Shown here one piece after another: positions 51,501-59,323 of a stretch of 64,000 nucleotides of DNA (positions within the stretch are counted from its first letter, which is position 1; each line of letters starts with the position of its first letter). The position numbers were made by a program, and so were the translations under genes. A model generated the notes under the pieces. It had not been told where the DNA came from. It ran no database searches and was given only the letters and a program-made list of their open reading frames with translations. The DNA is taken from assembly GCA_963761985.1 (NCBI GenBank), contig CAVXIT010000009.1, positions 62,001 to 126,000 of the forward strand, given 5' to 3'. Source of the DNA: JACCTH01 sp963761985 (GTDB lineage: Bacteria; Actinomycetota; Acidimicrobiia; Spongiisociales; ZC4RG35).

Positions 51501-51931
51501 GGGGTGGCGTCGAAGTACACGCCGGGTGAACGAACTAGTTGCGAGACGACGACGCGTTCGGTGCCGTTGATGATGAAGACACCGTGCTCGGTCATCATCG
51601 GAAAGTCACCGAGGAAGACCTGCTGCTCCTTGATCTCGCCGGTGCCGCGGTTCATGAACCGGGCGGTGACGAACAGCGGCTTGGCCCAGTTCTGATCTCG
51701 CTCCTTGCACTCCTCGAGCGAGTGGGGTGGTTCGCCGAACCGGTGGTCGGTCAGCTCGAGCGCGAGCGAACCGGCGAAGTCTTCAATTGGTGAGATCTCT
51801 TCGAAGATCTCCCGCAAGCCTTCGTCGATGAACCATTGAAAGGATTCGTGCTGGACAGCCAGAAGATCGGGAAGCGGGAGAACCTCCGGGATCTTGGCGA
51901 AAGAGAGGCGTTCGGCGACACGCGAAGCCAA
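48581..51931 (-). CDS. rpoB: RNA polymerase beta subunit
   Basis: A 1116-aa subunit. The rifampicin region reads [31 protein letters not shown]: the key Asp516, His526 and Ser531 (E. coli numbers) are kept, while 518 is Pro and 522 is Ala. Other landmarks are [40 protein letters not shown] and [20 protein letters not shown]. The TTG start follows a strong AAGGAGG. Upstream is a promoter and a divergent MarR gene, not rplL, so the usual rplJL-rpoBC order is broken. Confidence 0.98.
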   Translation of the reverse strand: [1116 protein letters not shown]

Positions 51932-52065
51932 AGGGATCCTCCTTAGGGGTGTTTCCGGGACAACAGTTGGGCATGCTAGCAGACGCGCTAGTCAAGCCCA
52001 AATGAGGATCTGATCATTCCGGCCGTGATGGTTACACGGGGCGGTGGCTCCGAAGAACGAGGGTC

Positions 52066-52095
52066 ACTCTATCGCAAGACTGGGAAATTCGTCAA
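52066..52095 (-). promoter_or_regulatory. sigma70-type promoter of rpoB-rpoC
   Basis: On the reverse strand TTGACG (52095-52090) and TAGAGT (52071-52066) are 18 nt apart. The start would be near 52059, giving an rpoB leader of about 128 nt. Confidence 0.6.
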
Positions 52096-52108
52096 GGGGC
52101 GAAGACTT

Positions 52109-52165
52109 CAGATCTCAGACATCAGATGTCAGATCCGATCTGGAGTCTGATTCGTCTGATGTCTA
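52109..52165 (+). repeat. CAGACATCAGA-type repeat, copy 3 (rpoB/marR gap)
   Basis: The plus strand has CTCAGACATCAGATGTCAGA and, after a short gap, TCTGATTCGTCTGATGTCT in the opposite sense, so it is partly palindromic. It lies just upstream of the MarR gene, beyond the rpoB promoter. Confidence 0.75.
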
Positions 52166-52176
52166 GGTTTTCGGCC

Positions 52177-52641
52177 ATGGACCCAGTCACCCTTCCCACT
52201 CCCCTGAGGCGGACTGTCTCGAACCTGGCCGCAGCGCGCGCCGAACAGGTGCTCACCCGGTGGGCGCGCGAGTTTCATCACATCGAGAATGACACCGGGC
52301 TCTCGGTGGAGCGGATCGAGCTGCTCTCCTATCTCGAACGCAACCCCTACACGAAGCTGAGCGCCGGGGAGGTCGCCGAGGCGCTTGGGGTGAGCCGTCC
52401 CGCCATCACCCGGACGGTGAACAACCTCGAAGCCGCGGGAATGGTGAGACGGCTGCCAAGTATCGACGATGGGCGCAGTGTGGTCCTGCGATTGACCCCG
52501 GCGGGACGAAGGGCGGTCAACAAAGCACGTTCCAATCGCGTGCGGGCCATGGCGACCCGCCTGCGGGGCCGATCAGAAAGAGAGCTCGGTCAGCTCGCTC
52601 AGGGCCTCCGCATCCTCGCCGAAATGCTCGAGGAGTACTAG
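52177..52641 (+). CDS. MarR-family transcriptional regulator
   Basis: A 154-aa winged-helix protein. The HTH is KLSAGEVAEALGVSRPAITR TVNNLEAAGMV and the wing RRLPSIDDGRSVVLRLTPAG RRAV. I chose ATG 52177 (MDPVTLPTPLRRTVSNLAAA); an earlier in-frame ATG at 52126 would translate repeat DNA. It is divergent from rpoB and its end overlaps the convergent aminotransferase by 4 nt. The ligand and targets are unknown. Confidence 0.87.
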   Translation: MDPVTLPTPLRRTVSNLAAARAEQVLTRWAREFHHIENDTGLSVERIELLSYLERNPYTKLSAGEVAEALGVSRPAITRTVNNLEAAGMVRRLPSIDDGRSVVLRLTPAGRRAVNKARSNRVRAMATRLRGRSERELGQLAQGLRILAEMLEEY

Positions 52642-53798
52642 GCCAGTCTCGCCAAGGGCCGCAGGCGCTCCAGAGCCTCGGCCAGCGTCGCTTCGTCCTT
52701 GCAGAAAGCGAACCTGACCAGGTGGCGCGCTTCGGTCGCGTCGTGATAGAAGGCGGAGGGGGGAATGGCCGCGACTCCGAATTCGTCGATAAGCCGCTCG
52801 ACAAAGGCAACGTCGTCCTTGGCTCCGAAACGGGAATGGTCGGCGAGCAAGAAGTAGGTGCCTGCCGGTTTGAACACCTCGAAGCCGACTTCCGTGAGCC
52901 CGGCGCTGAGTAGGTCCCGCTTTCGGCGATAAGACTCGACCAGTTCCTTGAAGTAGCTCGCGGGAGCGTTCAGAGCTGCCACGGCCGCGTGCTGGAGCGG
53001 AGTGGCAGTGGCAAACGTGAGGAATTGGTGCGCGGCCCGGACCGCGTTCGTCAGCTGCGGAGGAGCAACTGCCCAGCCGATCTTCCACCCCGTGAGAGAG
53101 AAAGTCTTGCCGAACGAAGAAAGCGTGATTGTCCGCTCCGACATCTCCGGCCAGGTGGCCAGCGAGAGATGCTCGCCCTCATAGACCATGTGCTCGTAGA
53201 CCTCGTCACAGATGGCAACGAGATCGTGCCGCCGACAAACATCGGCAATGACATCGAGATCATTGCGATCGAAGACCTTGCCCGAAGGATTGTGAGGAGT
53301 GTTGACCACGATCGCCTTGGTCGCCGGAGTCACGAGGCGGTTCAGTTCGTCTGCGTCGAGCTCGAAATCCGGCGGCCGCAGGGTGAGAAAGCGCGGCCTG
53401 GCGCCCGCCAGGCCCAACCCGGCCGGGTAAGCGTCATAGGTCGGCTCGATCAGGATCACCTCGTCGCCGGGTTCGAGCAGGCCCAGAAATGTGGCCGCGA
53501 GCGCTTCGGTGCATCCAGACGTCACAGTCACCCAGGTCGAGGCTTCAATGGCCGGAAGGGCGGCGTAGCGACTCGCGATCAACCCGGTCAGCTGTGCAAT
53601 CCCGTTGGTCGGGGCGTATTGACCATGACCGGCCCGGATCGCGTCGATCGCGGCCTCTTTTACGAAGTCGGGGCCATCGAAATTGGGAAAGCCCTGCCCA
53701 AGGTTGATGGCTCCCACCTCCTGGGCGCGCTTGGTGATGCCCGCAAAGACGGTTGCGCCGTATGGTCGCAGCCGCTTGGCGACTCTCGACGTGGTCAT
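52638..53798 (-). CDS. class I/II pyridoxal-phosphate aminotransferase
   Basis: A 386-aa fold-type I enzyme. The PLP lysine is in SSFGKTFSLTGWKIGWAVAP, with NTPHNPSGKVFDRNDLDVIA, ICDEVYEHMVYEG and the N-terminal NLGQGFPNFDGPDFVKEAA. This set is close to YbdL/kynurenine-type aminotransferases that use methionine, aromatic or kynurenine substrates. Length is normal. It is divergent from the prolyl oligopeptidase gene, with 34 bp between the starts. Confidence 0.87.
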   Translation of the reverse strand: MTTSRVAKRLRPYGATVFAGITKRAQEVGAINLGQGFPNFDGPDFVKEAAIDAIRAGHGQYAPTNGIAQLTGLIASRYAALPAIEASTWVTVTSGCTEALAATFLGLLEPGDEVILIEPTYDAYPAGLGLAGARPRFLTLRPPDFELDADELNRLVTPATKAIVVNTPHNPSGKVFDRNDLDVIADVCRRHDLVAICDEVYEHMVYEGEHLSLATWPEMSERTITLSSFGKTFSLTGWKIGWAVAPPQLTNAVRAAHQFLTFATATPLQHAAVAALNAPASYFKELVESYRRKRDLLSAGLTEVGFEVFKPAGTYFLLADHSRFGAKDDVAFVERLIDEFGVAAIPPSAFYHDATEARHLVRFAFCKDEATLAEALERLRPLARLA

Positions 53799-53832
53799 CG
53801 CTGGAAGGCTAAGTCACGAGCGGCATACTGAA

Positions 53833-55872
53833 GTGGTGCGACCGCCTATCGCCGAGAGGCGCCCCTATGCGTTGTCGATTCACGGGATTGATTGGTCCGA
53901 TGACTACTTCTGGCTGCGGCATCGTGACGATCCCGCAGTCATCGACTACCTCCAGGCCGAGAACGATTACACCGAGGCGAGCTCAGCGCACCTAGAAGCG
54001 TTGCGGGGGAAGATCTTCGAGGAAATCAAGTCCAAGGTGCAAGAGGACGACCTCTCTGCCCCCGCCCGCCAAGGGGACTGGTGGTACGGGTACCGGACCG
54101 AGGAGGGCAAGCAGTATCCGATCTTCTTGCGCTGGAAAGGTTCGCCCGACGGCGCGCCTTTCGTGCTTCTTGACCAGAACCAAATCGCCCAGGACGCCGG
54201 CTATTGCGCGCTTGGATCCGTCTTGCTGAGTCCCGACCAGGACTGTCTCGCCTACTCGGTCGACTTCTCCGGGAATGAAACCTTCGAGGTCCGTTTCCTC
54301 GAGCTCGAACCTCGTCGCGAGCTGGAGGATCATTTGCATGGGGTGTATTACGGGGGAGCCTTCGACGCCAGCGGTGAGTACTTCTTCTACAACACCCTCG
54401 ATCCAGCCCACCGGCCTTATCGGGTCTGGCGTCACCGGATGGGGACCCAGCAGTCGGCCGACGCGCTCGTGTACGAGGAAACCGATAAACGCTTTGATCT
54501 CGATGTAGGCATCAGCCGGGACCGATCGATGATCTTGATCGATCTCCTCTCGAATACCACCAGCGAAACCAGGTATGTGCCGGCTACCGAACCGGAGACC
54601 GCTTCCGTGCCGGTCATTCCCCGCAGCGACGGTGTCCGTTACGAAGCCGAGCCGTATCACGGGCGGTGGATGGTTGCAACCGACCAGGACGCGCCTAACG
54701 GGCGCCTGCTCGAGGTGGGACCCGACGCTAAGACCGAGGTCATCCCGCACGATCCTCTGGCGAAAGTGGCCACAGTCTTTCCCTTTGTCGATCACCTCGT
54801 GGTCAAGGGTCGCAAAGCAGCCAACCCGGTGCTGACCGTGCTCCCCAGGTCAGGTCCGTCGTTCGAAATCTCGTTCGAGGACGACGCCTACGGGCTCGCG
54901 CTAGGCGAAAACCGCGAGTACGAAACCTCGACGCTGCGCGTCGTCTACGAGTCAATCCTCACACCGAGCCGGGTGATCGACCTCGACCTTCGCAATGGAG
55001 ACCAGACCGTGGTCAAGAAAACCGAAGTGCCGGGTGGCTACGACCCCGACCACTACGTCACCTATCGATTATGGGCGGAGCAAGACGGCATTCGGGTCCC
55101 GATCACCGTCGCCCATCGGAAAGGCCTCGAGCTGCCTGCTCCCACCCTGGTCTACGGATATGGCGCGTATGAATCGGTGCTCGACCCATGGTTCGACCCG
55201 GCTCTCTTCCCGTTGCTGGATCGCGGAGTCGTGTATGCCATTGCCCATGTGCGCGGCGGCGGCGAGATGGGACGGCTGTGGCATCTCGATGGCCGGATGG
55301 CGAAGAAGATCAACACCTTTACCGACTTCATTACCGCCACCGAGCACCTAGTCGCCACCGGCGTTGCCACGCCGGGCCGGATCGCCGCCCGCGGCCTTTC
55401 TGCCGGTGGCCTATTAATGGGTGCAGTAACGGTGATGCGACCCGATCTCTGGGTGGCCATCGTTGCCGAGGTTCCCTTCGTCGATGTGATCGGCACGATG
55501 CTCGATCCAGCCATCCCCCTCACTGTTCCTGAGTGGGAGGAGTGGGGCAATCCGGAATTGGTCGATGAGTACCGCTACATGAACACCTACAGCCCCTACG
55601 ACAACACGGTCGAGACGGCTTATCCCGCCATCCTCGCCACCGGCAGCCTCAACGACCCCCGGGTCGCCTACTGGGAGCCGGCCAAATGGGTCGCCAAATT
55701 GAGGACCGTGAATACCGGAACAGCGCCAATCTTGTTGAAGACCGATCTCGGCGCGGGCCACAGCGGACGCTCCGGCCGCTACGACGCCTGGCGCGACGAG
55801 GCGTTCATCCTGGCTTTCATCCTCGACCAGCTGGGCCTGGCAGAGATTGGAATTGAACCCACCCAGGGTTAG
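53833..55872 (+). CDS. prolyl oligopeptidase family serine peptidase (oligopeptidase B-like)
   Basis: A 679-aa cytosolic peptidase. The N-terminal beta-propeller opens DDYFWLRHRDDPAVIDYLQA ENDYTE. The C-terminal catalytic domain has VYGYGAYESVLDPWFDP, AHVRGGGEMGRLWHLDGRM, the nucleophile in AARGLSAGGLLMGAVTVMRP (consensus GGSAGG is GLSAGG here), and the histidine in DLGAGHSGRSGRYD. It likely cuts short peptides after basic residues. GTG starts at 53833 or 53836; the open frame upstream is the shadow of the divergent gene. Confidence 0.9.
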   Translation: MVRPPIAERRPYALSIHGIDWSDDYFWLRHRDDPAVIDYLQAENDYTEASSAHLEALRGKIFEEIKSKVQEDDLSAPARQGDWWYGYRTEEGKQYPIFLRWKGSPDGAPFVLLDQNQIAQDAGYCALGSVLLSPDQDCLAYSVDFSGNETFEVRFLELEPRRELEDHLHGVYYGGAFDASGEYFFYNTLDPAHRPYRVWRHRMGTQQSADALVYEETDKRFDLDVGISRDRSMILIDLLSNTTSETRYVPATEPETASVPVIPRSDGVRYEAEPYHGRWMVATDQDAPNGRLLEVGPDAKTEVIPHDPLAKVATVFPFVDHLVVKGRKAANPVLTVLPRSGPSFEISFEDDAYGLALGENREYETSTLRVVYESILTPSRVIDLDLRNGDQTVVKKTEVPGGYDPDHYVTYRLWAEQDGIRVPITVAHRKGLELPAPTLVYGYGAYESVLDPWFDPALFPLLDRGVVYAIAHVRGGGEMGRLWHLDGRMAKKINTFTDFITATEHLVATGVATPGRIAARGLSAGGLLMGAVTVMRPDLWVAIVAEVPFVDVIGTMLDPAIPLTVPEWEEWGNPELVDEYRYMNTYSPYDNTVETAYPAILATGSLNDPRVAYWEPAKWVAKLRTVNTGTAPILLKTDLGAGHSGRSGRYDAWRDEAFILAFILDQLGLAEIGIEPTQG

Positions 55873-55882
55873 GGTGCCCGGG

Positions 55883-57910
55883 ATGGCACCCCAGAGTGGG
55901 GGAAGCGCAGGTCGACTTTTGGGAGCCATAGTTGCCTTGCTTCTCCTGTTTCCGGCGACGGCGCAGGCCGATGGTGGCGGCGATGTGGAGCCGACCTATT
56001 CCGAGTCGAACGGCTGCGGGGTTCCTCGCCTTTTTTCAGCTCTTGCCCGCGGTCAGGGATCTCTCGCCAGCTCAGAGCCGCTGCGCGGACCTTTCGGAGC
56101 CATGTTCGGAAGAACCATCGGCCAGGCCCGCGCCGCCACCGTCGCCTGGACTGTTCCTTTCTCGGGCGGCGCCACAATCTCGGTTCACAGCCGGGCGCTG
56201 CCGGCCTTCAATCTGGCTGCCTCGAACCTCTTGGCCAATGGCGGCTTTTACTCCACCCGACCCAGCGAGTTGTTTGGTTATGCCGCACGCACCGTTTCGG
56301 GGACGCGGTCGATCAGCTATCACGCCTTTGGCGCGGCCGTCGACATCAACTCTCGCACCAACCCCCTGGCTTCGACCCTGATCACCGACTTCCCCGAGTG
56401 GTATGTCGACGCTTGGCGAGCCGCCGGTTTCTGTTGGGGTGGTGATTGGGTCGCGGAGAAGAAGGACGCGATGCACTTCTCCTGGATGGGACCGTCGGCC
56501 ACCCCGGGCTACGGCGCCGTCCCTTCTCCCTATCCCTCACTTGCTCCACGAGCCGGATTCACGGAAACGGTCGCGTTGCCATCAACTGCACTCGGCTCGC
56601 GCGTGGGCGGCGCCACCGACGCCCTCGCCGATCTGACCGGCGACGGAGCTCTCGACGCGGTGCGGGTTCGCACCCACCCGGTCGCTGGACCGACCCTGGA
56701 GATCACCGGTTCGTGGGCTGACTTCGGCATGTGCGGCTTCTCCCGTTTCCAGCTCACTGGAGCTCCGACGAACCACCGTGTCCTTTTCGGCAACATCAAC
56801 TTCGGTGGTCGCCCGGATCTGGTTTTTCTCGACCTGAGCGGATCGCAGGCGGGTTTGCTCATCTATGAAGCCAATGGCTTCTACCAAAACACCCGCTCCT
56901 TCAATAGCGGTGCGAGCGCCGACAGCAACGCCACCTATCTCCTCGCCGACTTCAACTCCGATGGTCGGGGGGATCTCTACAAAGTCGCAGGGCAGAACCT
57001 CGAGATCTGGGACGCAGCCTCGAACTACGCCACCCGGATCAACCAGTCGACGCTTCCTGCCGGAAGCGGTCGGGTGCTGACTGCGGACCGTGATCTCGAC
57101 GGACTCCCCGACATTTATCGGGTCGCCTCCGACGGAACCGTTCAAGTGATCACTGCCTCCTCCGGCTACGCCACCGTGACCGAGACGCTCAACGGTTCCC
57201 TCGACGTCGCCGAAGGCGAGGTGGTGCGTATGTCGGACTATGACGGGGACGGGCATGCCGACCTCTACCGGCTCAACGGGTCGGGCAACATCTCGGTTGC
57301 TCTGGGAAACCAGGCGATCTACGGCGATGTCGACGGATGGTTCCGCGCACCAGACTTCAAATGCGAGAGCACACTCTCGTACAACTTCACTGGCCGTTTC
57401 GCCGACGATGACCAGAACCCATTGGTCGCCGACATCGAATGGGCGGCCGGCCAGGGAATCACCGTCGGCTGCAACACCCCGTACAACGACTGGTTCTGTC
57501 CGCAGAGTCCGGTCACCCGCGGGCAGATGGCGACGTTCCTCGTCCGCACCTTGGACCTCGGACCAGCGAGTCAGGACTTCTTCGTCGACGACTCTGGCAA
57601 CTCGCACGAGGACTCGATCAACCGCATCGCCGCCGCGGGGATCACTACTGGTTGCACCGCTGGCACGTTTTGCCCCGAGCAGTCGGTCACCCGCGAGCAG
57701 ATGGCCTCCTTCCTGGTCCGCGCTTTCGACATTGCCCCTTCGGCCAACAACCCCTTCAACGACGTCGGCGGGACCCACGCGGCCGACATCGCCGCCCTCT
57801 TCGCCAGCGGTGTCACGACCGGTTGTTCGGCGGTTCCGCTCTCGTATTGCCCGGGAAGTCCGGTCCTCCGCGACCAGATGGCGGCTTTCCTGCACCGCGC
57901 GAGCGAGTAG
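55883..57910 (+). CDS. secreted M15-type peptidase with VCBS-like repeats and three SLH domains
   Basis: A 675-aa envelope protein. ATG 55883 gives a signal peptide (RLLGAIVALLLLFPATAQA). Residues about 70-215 are a D,D-carboxypeptidase-like domain: SYHAFGAAVDINSRTNP and the WGGDWVAEKKDAMHFSW end keep the zinc His/Asp/His. Then come FG-GAP-like units with Asp-rich loops (DLTGDGALDAVR, DFNSDGRGDLYKV, DYDGDGHADLYRL). The C-terminal 190 residues hold three SLH-type units (for example VTRGQMATFLVRTLDLG, VTREQMASFLVRAFDI, VLRDQMAAFLHRASE) for cell-wall attachment. Six paired cysteines occur in them. A GC-rich hairpin (55872-55891) overlaps its start. Confidence 0.85.
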   Translation: MAPQSGGSAGRLLGAIVALLLLFPATAQADGGGDVEPTYSESNGCGVPRLFSALARGQGSLASSEPLRGPFGAMFGRTIGQARAATVAWTVPFSGGATISVHSRALPAFNLAASNLLANGGFYSTRPSELFGYAARTVSGTRSISYHAFGAAVDINSRTNPLASTLITDFPEWYVDAWRAAGFCWGGDWVAEKKDAMHFSWMGPSATPGYGAVPSPYPSLAPRAGFTETVALPSTALGSRVGGATDALADLTGDGALDAVRVRTHPVAGPTLEITGSWADFGMCGFSRFQLTGAPTNHRVLFGNINFGGRPDLVFLDLSGSQAGLLIYEANGFYQNTRSFNSGASADSNATYLLADFNSDGRGDLYKVAGQNLEIWDAASNYATRINQSTLPAGSGRVLTADRDLDGLPDIYRVASDGTVQVITASSGYATVTETLNGSLDVAEGEVVRMSDYDGDGHADLYRLNGSGNISVALGNQAIYGDVDGWFRAPDFKCESTLSYNFTGRFADDDQNPLVADIEWAAGQGITVGCNTPYNDWFCPQSPVTRGQMATFLVRTLDLGPASQDFFVDDSGNSHEDSINRIAAAGITTGCTAGTFCPEQSVTREQMASFLVRAFDIAPSANNPFNDVGGTHAADIAALFASGVTTGCSAVPLSYCPGSPVLRDQMAAFLHRASE

Positions 57911-57997
57911 CCCTTAACCAGGGCCAACAATCAGGGTCAAAGTAAAACAGGGTTCCCCCTGATATACCTCCGCGGCCAACTGGCCGATGATGGTGTC

Positions 57998-59323
57998 GTG
58001 AACATGTTGACCCGAACCCGCGAGATGGCTCGGCAAACGCCGGTTACTCGCAACCGCTACGTGGATTTTCTCCGGGCCGGTTCGATCGCCGTCGTCGTAT
58101 TGGGGCACTGGTTGATGACCGGGGCGGAATTCTTCGAGGGAGAACTGGTCGTGTTCAACACATTGAGCGAGAACCGTGCCCTCCATTTCCTCACCTGGGT
58201 CCTCCAGGTGATGCCGATCTTCTTCCTCGTCGGCGGTTACGCCAACGCCGCCGGATGGCGAGCCGCGCAAACCCGACGGGAGCCCTACGGCTCGTGGTTG
58301 CGAGCCCGCCTCCGCCGGCTCCTACTCCCGGTAGTCCCCTTGCTCATCGTCTGGTCGTTCGGCGCGACGGTCTTACTCAAGCGGGGCGTCGATCCGGACC
58401 TGGTGCGGCTTGGTTCGCAGGCTGCGCTCGTGCCTGTCTGGTTCCTGGCCACCTACGTCGCCATCGTCGCACTGACCCCATTGACCTTGCGGGCCTGGGA
58501 TCGATACGGCTGGGTGGCCATCGGAGCCACCGCGGCCATGGCGGTGGCGGTCGATCTCATCAGTCTTGGATTTGGTCTCGGGATGCTCGGCTACCTCAAC
58601 TACCTCTTCGTGTGGGGAACTGTGCACAGCCTCGGCTATGCCTGGGCCGACGACCGCATCGGTCGACCTTCCGCTCGCCTGACCGCCGGACTCGCCGGTC
58701 TCGCGGCGACGGCCGCGCTGGTGGCATTCGGTCCCTACCCGGCGGCGATGGTTGGGCTGGACACAAGGGCCGTGACGAACAGCCAGCCGCCAAAAGTCAC
58801 GTTGATTGCTCTAGGGCTGTTTCAGGCGGGACTCTTGCTGGCAATCGAAGGCCCGATGCGCCGCTGGCTCGAGAACGAAAAGCGCTGGGCCGGCACCATT
58901 CTTATCAACGGGCGAATCATGACGCTCTACCTCTGGCATCTCACTGCCATGGTTGGCGTCGTCGGTGTTCTCGCGGCGTTGGGAGGACCGGGCCTCCGGA
59001 TAGAGGTGAACTCTCCCGGCTGGTGGTGGTCACGGCCGCTGTGGCTCGCATTCCTCCTCGTCGCCACACTTCCCTTCCTGGCCGTCTTCGGCCGGTATGA
59101 GCGGCCGAATCCCGACAGCCGGCCACAACCCGCCACCTGGCGTCCGATCCTCGCCGTCATTTGTGCGTGTGTCGGATTGGGATTGCTCGCCCGTTACGGG
59201 ATCGCCGATGAGGACGGGCTCAACGGGGTTGCGCTCACACTCCCTTTGGCCGGGCTGATTGCCGGCGGTGTCGGCGGCGCCCGTTGGTGGGATCGGCGGC
59301 AACGCCGCTCAGGCTCGTCTTAG
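57998..59323 (+). CDS. acyltransferase family membrane protein (AT3 type)
   Basis: A 441-aa protein with about ten membrane helices. The AT3 signature is RYVDFLRAGSIAVVVLGHWL M, with catalytic-type His in LGHW, and MPIFFLVGGYANAAGWR. It probably transfers an acyl group to a sugar or lipid at the envelope. The start is GTG 57998, with ATG two codons later. The spacer upstream has a small CAGGG/CCCTG hairpin. It converges on the alpha/beta hydrolase, overlapping by 15 nt. Confidence 0.87.
   Translation: MNMLTRTREMARQTPVTRNRYVDFLRAGSIAVVVLGHWLMTGAEFFEGELVVFNTLSENRALHFLTWVLQVMPIFFLVGGYANAAGWRAAQTRREPYGSWLRARLRRLLLPVVPLLIVWSFGATVLLKRGVDPDLVRLGSQAALVPVWFLATYVAIVALTPLTLRAWDRYGWVAIGATAAMAVAVDLISLGFGLGMLGYLNYLFVWGTVHSLGYAWADDRIGRPSARLTAGLAGLAATAALVAFGPYPAAMVGLDTRAVTNSQPPKVTLIALGLFQAGLLLAIEGPMRRWLENEKRWAGTILINGRIMTLYLWHLTAMVGVVGVLAALGGPGLRIEVNSPGWWWSRPLWLAFLLVATLPFLAVFGRYERPNPDSRPQPATWRPILAVICACVGLGLLARYGIADEDGLNGVALTLPLAGLIAGGVGGARWWDRRQRRSGSS

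Noticed and set aside
55872..55891. GGGTGCC/GGCACCC hairpin after the oligopeptidase gene
   Set aside because: It overlaps the preferred start codon of the next gene and lacks a T-run, so it is noted only in that gene's entry.
56582..57895. A 437-codon minus-strand frame opposite the M15-SLH gene
   Set aside because: The repeats and SLH motifs on the plus strand prove the coding sense; the antisense frame has no motif.
57948..57961. CAGGG/CCCTG hairpin between the SLH-protein gene and the acyltransferase gene
   Set aside because: A 5-bp stem without a T-run is too weak to call a terminator.
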